A stretch of DNA of 64,000 bases, taken from Spirosoma terrae. Its GTDB lineage: Bacteria > Bacteroidota > Bacteroidia > Cytophagales > Spirosomataceae. The stretch lies in the NCBI RefSeq assembly GCF_010435915.1, contig NZ_JAAFZH010000004.1, positions 372,001-436,000 on the forward strand, written 5' to 3'. How positions within the stretch are numbered: the stretch's first letter is position 1; each line of letters starts with the position of its first letter. The position numbers and the translations under genes are program-made. The notes under the pieces are model-generated. The model saw only the letters and a program-made list of their open reading frames with translations, was not told where the DNA came from and made no database searches. Positions 18,440 through 28,900 of this stretch are shown piece by piece.

Positions 18440-21430
18440 TTAGAAGCCCAGATTAACGCCCAGTGTGTATGTTTTCGAGTTAGGATAAGAGCCGTAATCG
18501 ATACCGATGGCCGTATCCGTGTTCGAACCGACTCGTGCCGATTCTGGATCTGGTCCTTTGTACTGGGTGATCGTAAACAGGTTCGTCGCGCTGGCAAACA
18601 CCCGAAGATTGGCCTTATTCTTGATGAAACCGGTTGGTACGTTATAGGACAGGCTGATGTTTTTCAACCGTACGAAACTTCCGTTTTCGAGGAACCGGCT
18701 CGACTGCGTAAAGGGCTGATACGTTCTGGTGAAGGCTGGAATATCCGACGTTTCGTTACCCTGGCGGTAGTAATCGCGAATTTCTGTCAGAATAAATTGA
18801 CGCGCATCCCCCGATCCCGACAAAGCAGCGGCTCGTGTGTAATTCAGTTTATCAACGCCAAATACGCCGTTGAAGAATACGTTTAGCGTTAACCCTTTGT
18901 AGGTAAAGGTGTTGTTCCAGCCACCAGTTGCTTTCGGGAATGCCCGGCCAATAATCTGAAAATCGTCCGTGGTGATGGAGTTATCGCCGTTGAGGTCCTG
19001 ATAATGTGGATCACCGGGCACACGACCGTATCGGGCGGCCTCATCCGCTTCGTTTGGTTTCCAGGTGCCCAGGTATTTCAGGCCCCAGTATGAACCCAAG
19101 GGCTGGCCAGGCATCAGCATAAACTCGTTCGTGGTCGACATACCGCCACCAACGCCCGTGCCTGTACCCAGGCGAGGTAAACCACCCAAACTGACTACCT
19201 GATTCTGTAGGGTCGATACGTTCAGATTGGTTTCCCAGCGGAAGCCTCCTTTATCGATGGGCGTACCACCAATAGAGAGTTCAATGCCTTTGTTTTCCAC
19301 TTCGCCCACGTTACGTGTCTGCGTACCGCCACCCGCATAGGCAGGTATCGCTACGTTCAGCAGCAGATCCGTCGTATTTTTCTTGAAATAGTCAGCTTCG
19401 ATGCGGATACGGCCATTCAGGAATTCCATTTCCAGACCAACATCAGTCTGTTTAGTCGTTTCCCACTTCAGGTTTACGTTACCCGGATTGCCCAGAATTA
19501 CGCCCGCCGTGGCCGCTGAGTTGTTGAAGGCCGAAAAGGTTGTTCCGTAGGTCGACAACGTAGCGTAGGGATTGATCGCCTGGCTACCCGTCATCCCCCA
19601 GCTACCCCGTAGTTTCAGGTTGCTGAATACGTTCAGATTCTTGATAAATTCTTCTTCCGACAAACGCCAGCCCAGCGCAACCGATGGGAACACACTATAG
19701 CGATTCGCGGAACTGAATTTAGAAGACCCATCGCGCCGTACGGCCGCCGTTACCAGGTACTTGTCTTTATAGCTGTAATTGACCCGGCCCAGCAGCGATA
19801 ACAGCGTCCATTTATTAAACGCCGACGCTACCGAAGCGGCTGCGTTACCGCCGATGTTATCGTAGCCTAACTGCGGGAAACGGAGGCCCGAAGCCGTAGC
19901 CGTAAAGTTCTGTTCGGTGTACTGCTGCGTTTCCAGAACAGCAACCGCATTGATCGAATGGTTACCGATCTTCACATCATAATTCAGGTTATTCGTATTC
20001 TGCAGCGTTACCTGATCGGTCGAATAACGGGTTGCACTTGGCACGCCATTCGATAGACGCTTACCGGTGAAGTTCAGGTTCTGCGAATTCAAGTAGTTGA
20101 CCGCATACTGTAAATCGAGCGTCAGACCTTTGATCGGCAGTTTATAATTCAGGCCACCGTTTACGTTCAGGCTAGCCCGTTTTGTGTCGATCGACTGATC
20201 GTACAGGTAATCTAACGGGTTCCTATATACGGAGCCGATTGGATCAGTAAAGGTGGGCATTCCATCACTGCCATAGGCGGGCGTGGTTGGTGCCCAGGCC
20301 AGCGCCTGAACAATAGCGCCACCATCCAGCGTATTATGGTTTTTCGACTGCGTTCCCCACAGATTCAGGCGGAACGACAGCTTATCGTTTACCTGGGTGT
20401 TAATGTTGGTACGTAGTATATACCGGCGGAAACCACTGTTATTAACAATACCATTCTGATCCAGGTAGTTACCCGAGATCAGGTAGGTCGTTTTTTCGCC
20501 ACCACCCGATACGGTTACCTGATGCTGCTGGCCAGTACCCTGCCGAAATACTAAACTCTGCCAATCGGTTCCGCCATTCTGCTTATACTGCGCAATCTGG
20601 TCGGCCGTAAACGGTAATCCAGAACCGGTAGCCGTAGCGCGGGCATTGACGATTTCGGCAAATTCGCCCGCTGGCAATACGTCGTACCGTTTGATGTTTT
20701 CCGAAATACTGAACTGGCCTTCGTAATTTACTTTCAGACCCCGTGCACCTTTCTTAGTGGTGATGATAACAACCCCGTTTGCGCCCCGGCTACCGTAGAT
20801 GGACGTAGAGGCCGCATCTTTCAGCACCTGAATTGTTTCGATATCACTGGGGTTCACAAAGTTGAAATCAGCGCCAACGTATCCGTCAACAATGTAGAGT
20901 GGGTTGTTATTACCTAATACCGAGTTGGCTCCGCGAATCCGAATACGGGCATCGCCACCTGGAGCCCCATTCGTCTGGGTCACCTGCACCCCCGCAGCTC
21001 GTCCCTGCAACACCTGATCCAGACGAGTGACAGGCTGTTGCGCAAATTCTTTCGTTGAGATGGCCGTCAGTGCCCCCGTTACGTCGGTTTTGCGCTGCGT
21101 ACCATACCCAACCACTACGACTTCATTAAGCGTTTTCTGATCTTCTGCCAGTTGCACATTGATTACGCTACGTCCATTAACGGGAACGGTCTGGCTCACG
21201 TAGCCAATATTAGAGAATACCAGCGAGGACGTGCTGGCGGCATTCAGGGCAAAGTTTCCGTCCACATCCGTCGACGTACCCGTTGTTGTGCCATTCACCT
21301 GCACGTTCACTCCTGGCAACCCCTGGTTGTCTGGCCCGGTCACCTTCCCGGTCACCCTGGCACTCTGAGCAAAGGCATAGCCCTGGCACAGAAGCAGTAG
21401 AAAAACGAAAAAAACTACATTTTTTTTCAT
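18440..21430 (-). CDS. SusC/RagA family TonB-linked outer membrane receptor (first pair)
   Basis: TonB-dependent transporter of 996 residues. It has a signal peptide (FVFLLLLCQGYAFAQ), a carboxypeptidase-regulatory-like domain (VTGPDNQGLPGVNVQVNGTT, about 28-105), a TonB-box-like stretch NEVVVVGYGTQRKTDVTGAL, a plug domain with the SusC mark STSIYGSRGANGVVIITTKKG, and a 22-strand barrel ending in YTLGVNLGF. It imports substrate delivered by SusD using energy from TonB. It lies 75 bp downstream of the DgoD-like gene, so it may be co-transcribed with it. Confidence 0.95.
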   Translation of the reverse strand: MKKNVVFFVFLLLLCQGYAFAQSARVTGKVTGPDNQGLPGVNVQVNGTTTGTSTDVDGNFALNAASTSSLVFSNIGYVSQTVPVNGRSVINVQLAEDQKTLNEVVVVGYGTQRKTDVTGALTAISTKEFAQQPVTRLDQVLQGRAAGVQVTQTNGAPGGDARIRIRGANSVLGNNNPLYIVDGYVGADFNFVNPSDIETIQVLKDAASTSIYGSRGANGVVIITTKKGARGLKVNYEGQFSISENIKRYDVLPAGEFAEIVNARATATGSGLPFTADQIAQYKQNGGTDWQSLVFRQGTGQQHQVTVSGGGEKTTYLISGNYLDQNGIVNNSGFRRYILRTNINTQVNDKLSFRLNLWGTQSKNHNTLDGGAIVQALAWAPTTPAYGSDGMPTFTDPIGSVYRNPLDYLYDQSIDTKRASLNVNGGLNYKLPIKGLTLDLQYAVNYLNSQNLNFTGKRLSNGVPSATRYSTDQVTLQNTNNLNYDVKIGNHSINAVAVLETQQYTEQNFTATASGLRFPQLGYDNIGGNAAASVASAFNKWTLLSLLGRVNYSYKDKYLVTAAVRRDGSSKFSSANRYSVFPSVALGWRLSEEEFIKNLNVFSNLKLRGSWGMTGSQAINPYATLSTYGTTFSAFNNSAATAGVILGNPGNVNLKWETTKQTDVGLEMEFLNGRIRIEADYFKKNTTDLLLNVAIPAYAGGGTQTRNVGEVENKGIELSIGGTPIDKGGFRWETNLNVSTLQNQVVSLGGLPRLGTGTGVGGGMSTTNEFMLMPGQPLGSYWGLKYLGTWKPNEADEAARYGRVPGDPHYQDLNGDNSITTDDFQIIGRAFPKATGGWNNTFTYKGLTLNVFFNGVFGVDKLNYTRAAALSGSGDARQFILTEIRDYYRQGNETSDIPAFTRTYQPFTQSSRFLENGSFVRLKNISLSYNVPTGFIKNKANLRVFASATNLFTITQYKGPDPESARVGSNTDTAIGIDYGSYPNSKTYTLGVNLGF

Positions 21431-21505
21431 GATAAACGATTCATTGATTAATAGAAAGTAGGTTAGCTGTATTTAAAGTTGACTAGGTAGTATGAAATTC
21501 GTTTG

Positions 21506-22741
21506 TTACCAATCGACCACGGAGCCATCCAGCGCATTGTAGGTTTCGGGATTTTTCCAGTCGTGGCCAATTTTATCTTTCATCAGTGCATCATCCAGTT
21601 CAATGCCCAGCCCAGGCCCTTTGGGAATCATGACCGTGCCGTCTTTCTGTAGCTTGAATGGATTTTTGATGTATCCGTCGCCCAGCGATACCTGCTCCTG
21701 AACCAGGAAATTTGGAACGCTAGCCGCCAGATGAAGCCCCACTGCCAGCGAGATCGGGCCCATTGGATTATGCGGAGCGATGGGAACATAGTACGCTTCG
21801 GCCATCCCGGCAATGATACGTCCTTCGGTGATCCCACCGGCGTGGCACAGATCAGGCTGTACGATACTGACCGCTCGTTTTTCCAGTAATTCGCGGAAGC
21901 CCCATTTCGTAAAAATCCGTTCGCCAGCCGCAATGGGCAGATGCGTCCCCCGGGCGATGTCGGCCAGTACGTCGACGTTTTGGGCCTGAACGGGTTCCTC
22001 CACAAACATAGGTTTGTACGGCTCTAACTCCTTGATCAGTAGCTTTGAGGTTTGCGGTGGTATGCTGCCGTGGAAATCGATGGCAATATCCATATCATCG
22101 CCACCCGCTTCTCGTAGCGAAGCAAAATTGTCGACGGCGTATTTAATGAATTTAGGATTCTCGACAATGTTAGCCGGATTCTGTTTGGCAACCCCCGTTT
22201 TGATGACGGTATAACCTTCCGCTTTTCTTTTCTTAATATCCTCAGCGTTGCTGGCTCGACCATATACCCGAACCCGATCACGCGTTGGGCCACCCAACAG
22301 TTCATAAACCGGTACGTTCAGTAGTTTGCCTTTGATGTCCCACAAGGCGTGGTCGATACCGCTCAGCGCACTCGTCAGAATAGGACCACCCCGATAGAAT
22401 GCATGCCGATAAATCGCCTGCCAGTGATGGACAACCTGGCGCGGGTCTTTACCAATCAGATACGGTTCCACCTCTTTGATGGCGGTCTGTATGGTCAGGG
22501 CTCTACCTTCCAAAAGCGGTTCACCCAATCCAACCACACCAACATCGGTATGAATTTTCAGGAAAATCCACCGAGGCTTTACCAGAAACGTTTCCAGCTT
22601 GGTAATCTTTACTTTACTGTAATCGGCGAAATGCCCAGGGCTGGATGCATAGGATGTTTGAGGCAATACCATCGTGCTCATGCCAGCAACGCCAAGCACC
22701 GACTGGATGGCACTACGTCGGGATATGCCTTTCTTTTTCAT
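21506..22741 (-). CDS. D-galactonate dehydratase-like enolase-superfamily enzyme, Tat-exported
   Basis: Enzyme of 411 residues that resembles E. coli DgoD through most of its length: PRWIFLKIHTDVGVVGLGEP, FYRGGPILTSALSGIDHALW, IDFHGSIPP, PMFVEEPVQA, PIAAGERIF, QPDLCHAGGITEGR and PIAPHNPMGPI. These hold the metal ligands (Asp in DFHG, Glu in EEP, Glu in GER) and the catalytic His in APHNP. It would dehydrate galactonate to 2-keto-3-deoxygalactonate. Unlike DgoD it has an N-terminal extension with a twin-arginine signal (SRRSAIQSVLGVAGMS), so it is probably periplasmic. A palindromic operator candidate lies 22 bp upstream. Confidence 0.9.
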   Translation of the reverse strand: MKKKGISRRSAIQSVLGVAGMSTMVLPQTSYASSPGHFADYSKVKITKLETFLVKPRWIFLKIHTDVGVVGLGEPLLEGRALTIQTAIKEVEPYLIGKDPRQVVHHWQAIYRHAFYRGGPILTSALSGIDHALWDIKGKLLNVPVYELLGGPTRDRVRVYGRASNAEDIKKRKAEGYTVIKTGVAKQNPANIVENPKFIKYAVDNFASLREAGGDDMDIAIDFHGSIPPQTSKLLIKELEPYKPMFVEEPVQAQNVDVLADIARGTHLPIAAGERIFTKWGFRELLEKRAVSIVQPDLCHAGGITEGRIIAGMAEAYYVPIAPHNPMGPISLAVGLHLAASVPNFLVQEQVSLGDGYIKNPFKLQKDGTVMIPKGPGLGIELDDALMKDKIGHDWKNPETYNALDGSVVDW

Positions 22742-22762
22742 TTGTTTTTTGGTTAAAGGTTA

Positions 22763-22778
22763 TCTTAATCGTTTAAGC
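22763..22778 (-). promoter_or_regulatory. Candidate LacI-family operator
   Basis: TCTTAATCGTTTAAGC matches in 15 of 16 positions the palindrome GCTTAATCGTTTAAGC found at 30537-30552. It lies 22 bp upstream of the DgoD-like start codon. The central CG and hyphen-free dyad are typical of LacI/GalR-family operators. Confidence 0.6.
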
Positions 22779-22816
22779 AAGAATCTAAAAAAATGAAGGG
22801 TTATTAGTGATTTTTT

Positions 22817-22842
22817 GGTGTCAGGTTTATGAACCTGACACC
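22817..22842. repeat. Perfect 11-bp hairpin after dehydratase gene
   Basis: GGTGTCAGGTT (22817-22827) and its exact complement (22832-22842) flank a TATG loop. It lies just downstream of the dehydratase gene that ends at 22864. On the transcribed minus strand the hairpin is followed by A residues, not U, so it is more likely a processing or stabilising hairpin than a classical terminator. Confidence 0.6.
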
Positions 22843-22863
22843 ACGCTCAAACTTGTATAGTTA

Positions 22864-24219
22864 TTATGGCCGGATGATCGTACCGTCCATTTTACGTACC
22901 TGCCAGTTGGATTTGGTAGTGATGGGATACTTGGCCGCTTCCTTCTCGTTAATATCGACCCCTAAACCCGGTACCTCATTAACCGACATGTAGCCTTTGT
23001 TCATCGTCGGGCAGCCACTAAACACTTCTTTCATTTTGTCCGAAAACTGCACCGCTTCCTGAATACCAAAATTCCAGACCGCCAGATCGATATGCGCATG
23101 AGCCGCATGCCCCACCGGCGATACGTCGCCCGGACCGTGCCAGGCAGTACGAACGTTGAACCACTCGCCCAGACGAGCTACTTTCATGGCTGGAGTGATC
23201 CCACCAATCTGCGATACGTGAATCCGAATGAAATCAAACCACTGATTGACCATCGGTTCTTTAAACTCATTGATGTTGTTGAATAACTCACCCATGGCAA
23301 TGGGCACGGTGGTAGCCTGGCGCAGTTGCGCAAACCATTTCATATTCTCGGGTGAGAAGGGATCTTCGATAAAGAATGGCCGATAGTCTTCCAGTTGCTT
23401 GATCATGTTGATGGCTTCGATCGGCTGCACCCGCTCGTGGATATCGTGCAGTAATTCCACTTCATCGCCACACTGTTTACGCACAACCTCGAACATCTTA
23501 GGCACCGACTTCAGGTAGAGTTGTACGTTCATGTAGTTATCGGTCTCACCCCCAAATCCGGCCACCTTAAAATCGGGCTTGTCGGACGTAGCGCCCACGG
23601 CTCCGTAGCCACCCTGCTGAATTCGAATATGTTTGAAGCCCTGCTCCATGAATTTTTTCACACTTTCGGCAGCAGCTTCCGGCGTATTTCCCCCAGCGTG
23701 GGTATAGCAGGGAATCGCAAAACGTACTTTTCCGCCCAGCAACTGATAAACTGGCATACCGGCCCGCTTGCCTTTGATGTCCCACAGCGCCTGATCCAGC
23801 CCCGAAAGGGCATTGTTGAGTACGGGTCCATTTCGCCAATACGAGCTAACATAAGCAGCCTGCCACATATCCTCGATATTATCGACATCCTTGCCTACGC
23901 AGAACTCATTGAGGTAGGTGTTGATGGCCACAACGACCGCAGCCGCCCGTTGGGTAAACGTAGCGCAACCCAGTCCGTAAAGACCGGGTTCGGTAGTTTC
24001 GACTTTGACCACGATGAGGTTGGAACCTTGTGGGGCGGTGGCGATAGCCTTGACCGATTTGATTTTGACCGGTGTAGCACCGACGGCGTATCGCGGAATG
24101 CCCTGCCGCTCGCGGGCTTCGGCAGTTGATGGTCCGCCAAACAAGCCCAGGATACCGGCCGAGGAACCTAAGCCTAACATCTTTAACGCGTCACGACGAT
24201 TTTGATCAGGTTTATTCAT
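22864..24219 (-). CDS. Mannonate/gluconate dehydratase family (RspA/ManD-like), Tat-type signal
   Basis: Enolase-superfamily enzyme of 451 residues from the ATG at 24219, chosen because it puts the signal MNKPDQNRRDALKMLGLGSS at the N-terminus. The domain resembles ManD/RspA dehydratases: SYWRNGPVLNNALSGLDQAL, HIRIQQGGYG, ELLHDIHERV with the metal Asp and a His, PFFIEDPFSPENM, IAMGELFNN, HVSQIGGITPAMK and a C-terminal AVWNFGIQE. Characterised members dehydrate mannonate or gluconate to 2-keto-3-deoxygluconate, often slowly. The product could feed the KDG/KDGal kinase and aldolase of the cluster. The twin-Arg signal suggests periplasmic location. Confidence 0.85.
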   Translation of the reverse strand: MNKPDQNRRDALKMLGLGSSAGILGLFGGPSTAEARERQGIPRYAVGATPVKIKSVKAIATAPQGSNLIVVKVETTEPGLYGLGCATFTQRAAAVVVAINTYLNEFCVGKDVDNIEDMWQAAYVSSYWRNGPVLNNALSGLDQALWDIKGKRAGMPVYQLLGGKVRFAIPCYTHAGGNTPEAAAESVKKFMEQGFKHIRIQQGGYGAVGATSDKPDFKVAGFGGETDNYMNVQLYLKSVPKMFEVVRKQCGDEVELLHDIHERVQPIEAINMIKQLEDYRPFFIEDPFSPENMKWFAQLRQATTVPIAMGELFNNINEFKEPMVNQWFDFIRIHVSQIGGITPAMKVARLGEWFNVRTAWHGPGDVSPVGHAAHAHIDLAVWNFGIQEAVQFSDKMKEVFSGCPTMNKGYMSVNEVPGLGVDINEKEAAKYPITTKSNWQVRKMDGTIIRP

Positions 24220-24252
24220 GAGTAAAAAGTAAGGGATTGACAAGTTGGTTTA

Positions 24253-24359
24253 CTCGCAACGGATTACTGGCTACAAATCAGCCCACTGGTTTAGTGCACA
24301 TTAGTTACGGTGAGTCCACCCAATGGACCAATCTGTAGCCGGCTGTTCTCCGTTGCGAG
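24253..24359. repeat. Long bipartite hairpin between SusD and dehydratase genes
   Basis: CTCGCAACGGA (24253-24263) pairs exactly with 24349-24359, and GGCTACA (24269-24275) pairs exactly with 24334-24340. The whole intergenic gap can fold as one long stem. It lies between the second SusD stop and the downstream dehydratase start, so it may mark the end or a processing point of the susCD message. Confidence 0.65.
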
Positions 24360-24377
24360 AAAAGAGTTTATACATTG

Positions 24378-25913
24378 TTATTTTTTGTCCCACCACACGC
24401 GGGTGTCGAGCGTATTGGGACCTTGACGAGTTATGGCTTCATTCAGTTTGCCTGAATTCACGATGATTTCGCTATCGGGATAGATCATCCGACGAATAAA
24501 GTCGCCTTTTACCTCAGATCCTGGGTATGGATTTTTCTTTAACGCCGGAAATCCACTCCGCCGGAAATTGGCCCAGGATTCGTTCCCGTCCAGGAAAGTG
24601 GCTACCCAGTATTGCGTATTGATCAAATCAAGCGCTTTGGCGGCATCGAACGGATGCGCGGTCAGATACGCTGCGATGGTTGCTTCTGGAATCGTTGACC
24701 CATAGGAGGCCATCTGCTCCAGATTGGCGCGTATTCCTCTGGCATAATAATCAGCCGCCGAACCAGTCACCCACCCACGCGTTGCCGCTTCAGCCAGCAA
24801 CAATTGCGTTTGCGCATACGTAATGTGGAATTCAGGCGAGTCCAGTTTCAGCACTGTGTTCAGATTGACCTGCGAATAGTCCCAGAGACTTACTACGCCA
24901 TTGGCCTGGAAGGTAGACGAAATCGTTACGTCGTTATACCCCATTGGCATGCCAACCTGCGTAGCAGGATCTGACGACGCCCGTGCCGACGTCTGTTCCT
25001 GACCGCCCTTAGCGCCAACGTAACGTACCGCAAAAATGGGCAGCCGAGGGTCGTTGTTCGCTTTGAGGTAATCGACAAAAGGTGCAGCCAGATAGAAATT
25101 TGTCTTCTCCCGAGCCTGTAAGTGATTGGCGATGTAGTTGTTATACAGCGACGTATGCCGGAGAATCGAGTTATCGGCATTGGATTGAAATACGCCCCCC
25201 GCTACCGCTTTCTTCACATACGATTCGGCCATTGCTGGATCTACTTTCGTCAGGCGCATAGCGGCACGTAGCATAAACGTATAGCCCAATTTTTTCCATT
25301 TCGCTACGTCGCCACCGTACAAAATATCAGTCACTACCGGCGATTGGGCCGTCGTTAATGCTGCCGATGCCTCTTCGAGTTCCTTCAGAATATCTTTATA
25401 GATGTCCTGTTGAGGGTCGTATTTGGGCGTAATGATTTCGGTTGTGTACCCCTGCCCTGCCTCGAAATAAGGAATATCGCCGTAGGTATCGGTCAGAATC
25501 ATATACACATAGGCACGCCAGATTCGAGCGGCCTGATACGTATTGATTTGCAGCGGATCGGATTTAGTCTGCTCCAGCACCGACACAAGCTGCTTCACTA
25601 CGTTACGGTAAAAATTCTGCCAGACTAACTGCGTATTGCCGTTATTGACCTGGTCATAATTGCCGCCCGATAACGAACTTCCATAGGGCGTAATGATCTG
25701 CTGTACAATACCAAAGTTGTAGCAAAGCATACCTAATGTACCAAAGCCATCGAGGTAATTGGTATTGATAATGGCCTTATTCAGCACCATCGAGGGCGCC
25801 AGCGAGGTCGGATCGACCTTGTTAGTATTCACCTCAGTAAAGCCCTGATCGCAGCTCGTCAGCAGGCTCAGCGAAAGGGTTAGAGCGATTATATGATTGA
25901 TATATCTTTTCAT
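24378..25913 (-). CDS. SusD/RagB-like outer membrane lipoprotein (second pair)
   Basis: Surface lipoprotein of 511 residues with lipobox LLTSC (Cys21). It belongs to the SusD-like group with a more divergent sequence than the first pair: FTEVNTNKVDPTSLAPSM near the N-terminus, YQAARIWRAYVYMILTDTYGDIPYFEAGQ, and YAQTQLLLAEAATRGWVTGSA. The ending EAITRQGPNTLDTRVWWDKK is typical for this branch. It lies 44 bp downstream of its SusC partner, with a degenerate copy of the large palindrome in the gap. It should bind the ligand imported by that SusC. Confidence 0.9.
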   Translation of the reverse strand: MKRYINHIIALTLSLSLLTSCDQGFTEVNTNKVDPTSLAPSMVLNKAIINTNYLDGFGTLGMLCYNFGIVQQIITPYGSSLSGGNYDQVNNGNTQLVWQNFYRNVVKQLVSVLEQTKSDPLQINTYQAARIWRAYVYMILTDTYGDIPYFEAGQGYTTEIITPKYDPQQDIYKDILKELEEASAALTTAQSPVVTDILYGGDVAKWKKLGYTFMLRAAMRLTKVDPAMAESYVKKAVAGGVFQSNADNSILRHTSLYNNYIANHLQAREKTNFYLAAPFVDYLKANNDPRLPIFAVRYVGAKGGQEQTSARASSDPATQVGMPMGYNDVTISSTFQANGVVSLWDYSQVNLNTVLKLDSPEFHITYAQTQLLLAEAATRGWVTGSAADYYARGIRANLEQMASYGSTIPEATIAAYLTAHPFDAAKALDLINTQYWVATFLDGNESWANFRRSGFPALKKNPYPGSEVKGDFIRRMIYPDSEIIVNSGKLNEAITRQGPNTLDTRVWWDKK

Positions 25914-25927
25914 GAGTCAAATGTTAT

Positions 25928-25956
25928 GGCTACGCGAACCAGCGGTCCACACTACA
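25928..25956. repeat. Degenerate half copy of the large palindrome
   Basis: GGCTACGCGAACCAGCGGTC continuing to 25956 matches one arm of the palindrome at 16814-16852 with a few substitutions. It lies in the gap between the second SusC and SusD genes. Only one arm is present. Confidence 0.55.
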
Positions 25957-25957
25957 C

Positions 25958-28900
25958 TTAGAATCGAACATTAAGGTTAAAGCCCATCGTGCGGGTTGGT
26001 GGTAAACCAGGCCAGAAATCAAGGCCAACCGAGTTATCCGACGAGACCATCGCTTCTTCGGGGTCCATATTCTCCGTCCATTTCTTAATAATCAATACGT
26101 TGTTCGCTACCGCACTCAGTCTCATGCCTTTGATGAAGAATTTCTCCGGAAGCAGTTTGCCGAAATCATAGCCCAGGCTAATCTGACGGAGTTTCCAGAA
26201 CCCGGCATTGTTTACGAAATCTTCGTGGATGCCCAGTGGGTTCAACGACTCATAGAAAGGCTGAACGGCTGCTCTGGTTTTGTTGATCTCTCCGTTTGGA
26301 TTGACCCCATCGCCGATTACATAACCCACATCCCGACCGGGCAGCGTCCGCTTCGACAGACCATGACGCAGGTAGTTGATATTACGTCCGGTAATCATTT
26401 TATGCCCAAGCTTGAAATCGATCAGGGCCGACAACGTAATACCTCTGTAGGTAAACGTGTTTGTAATACCGCCAAAATAGGTAGGCAGTGCGTTACCAAC
26501 ATTTCGGAGCGTATTGTTACGTAGTGGCATACCGCTATTGGCGTCGAATACTTTACGCCCCTGAGCATCGCGCAGATACATAAAGGTGTACAACTGGCCA
26601 ATCGGTTTTCCGACTACCTGATTCAACACCCGACCGCTACCACCACTGACCGTGATAACCGTATCGTTCGGAGATAATCCGAGCTGGAGAACTTTCGATG
26701 TATTATACGATACGTTGGCGTTTACATCCCAGCGGAAGGCGGGCGTAACTACAGGCGAGAAGTTCAGGGCCATTTCAAGTCCCTGGTTCATACTACGTCC
26801 TACGTTAATCAGCTTGTTAGTGTACGACGACGCATCTGAAATCTGGGCCGCCAGAATCTGATCGTTGGTTGTCTTGTGATAGTACGTAAAGTCGAAACCG
26901 ATTTTGCTGTCAAACAACTTCAGCTCTACACCAACCTCAGCTTCCTGAATGCGAAGGGGACGCAGATTTTTGTTTGGAACGGTCGATACGTTGATACCAC
27001 CCACCGGCACCAGTTGACCCGATGGATTGGGGAACGAGTTGTTATCGACCTGATAGTACAGCGCGTTCGAATAGGGGTTTACGTTGTCAGAACCAACCTG
27101 CGCATAGGCCGCCCGAATTTTCCCGAAAGAAATCCACTGAGGCAGCCGCTCAAAAGCCTGCGAGAATACGAAGCTACCCGTAACGGATGGATACAAAATA
27201 CTCCGGTTTGATGGAGCCAGCGTGGAGAACCAGTCATTACGGGCCGTTGCGGTCAGGAACAGGTAATCACGGTACGATACCGTAGCGGAGCCGAACAACG
27301 AATTAATCTTCTTTTCCGCCAGCTGATAGACGGGATTTTTGACCCGACCATTGGCTACTGTATACAAGCCCGGCTGCACAAAATCCTGTACCGTTACGCT
27401 GTTGTAATCATTACGGGCGTAACGTGCATTGCCACCCAGCGTTACGTCTACGCCAATCTTGCCGAAGGTTTTATTACCGCCCAGAATGAAATCGATGTTC
27501 CGTTCGGTATTCTGGCGAACATCCTGCGTATACGACCCATTAACGTACCCGACGGGCGCTTTGGCAATCGGTGCATAGCCATTCGGGATATTATAATCCT
27601 GATTCCGAACGTAGTAATCCTGCGCAATACGTCCCTGCAGATAGAGCCAATCCGTGAACTGATACCGTAGCGCTATGTTCCCAAAAATACGGTCGCGCAG
27701 AATGTTCTCGAAGTGGTAATTCATGGAATAGTACGGGTTGTTCCGTACCAGGAAACGCGAAAACACAAATTCATCGCCATTGGGCAAGGTCTGGTTTTGA
27801 CGTAGCGCGTCGAACGGCATCGAGTTAGCCAGCGTAAAAATGACCGTCGATACTGAGAAATCCTGCGCATTCAGTTGGGGCGGGTTCACGTTGTTTTCCT
27901 TCGAATAGTTGATATTTCCGCTAGCTGTGAGCCGGCTACTAATATTCTGGGAAAACCCTAGATTGATCACCTTCCGGTTGAAGGAGTTGTTCTCCATAAT
28001 ACCCTTGTTATCGGTATTACTCAACGACAGGCTAAAGCCACCATTTTGACCGTTATTGGCTACGGTTACTGTATTCGTAAAGTTTGTTCCAACGCGATAG
28101 AATTGTTTAACCCGGTCGCGCACAGGAGCGTACGGCCAGGTTTCGTTGTCAAATAAAGTTTGGGTCATGCCCGGCTGAAACTTTTCACCAAAGCTCCATA
28201 CACCCGAGGTAGGATTAGCCGACGTTGGTCGTAAGCCCCCTTCTCCCTGACCATATTCGTACTGAAAATCGGTAAAGTCCAGCGCCGTTTCGGTCGTGAA
28301 GTTGGTGTTATACGTAACGCCAAGACCTTTTCCCACGCCCCGGCTCTTGGTCGTAATCATCACTACGCCATCTTTGGCCCGAGAGCCATACAAAGCAGCG
28401 GCCGTTCCGCCTTTCAGTACCGTCATGGTTTCGATATCGTCGGGGTTGATACTGCTCAAGCCATCGCCACCATCGGAGTTGTTCATGGCGCGGCTGCCAA
28501 AATCGCCACCCAGCGAGTAGTTCGAGTTATCGATAGGAACCCCATTGACTACAATCAGCGGGTTATTCTGACCGCTAAACGACGACTGGCCACGGATACG
28601 GATTTTAGACGTACCGGCTGGTCCTGACCCCATACTGGTAATGTTAACCCCGGCCATTTTACCCTGAAGACCATTCATGAAGTTATTGGTACGGTTTACG
28701 TTGATCTGGTCGGCATTAACGGTAGCGGTAGCGTATCCTAATGTTTTGGCTTCCCGCTTGATTCCCAACGCTGTAACCACCACTTCATCAATAGCTTTTG
28801 CATCTTCCGCCAGCTGGACGTTAATAACTGATCGGTTATTGATAGGTACAGTTTGCGTTACGTAGCTGATGTAGGAAAAAACCAGCGAACCATTGGCTGG

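Noticed and set aside
22817-22842. Hairpin as a rho-independent terminator
   Set aside because: The transcribed strand has A residues, not U, after the stem.
23521-24129. + strand frame of 202 residues opposite the RspA/ManD-like gene
   Set aside because: Shadow of a strongly supported enzyme gene; no motif or start signal.
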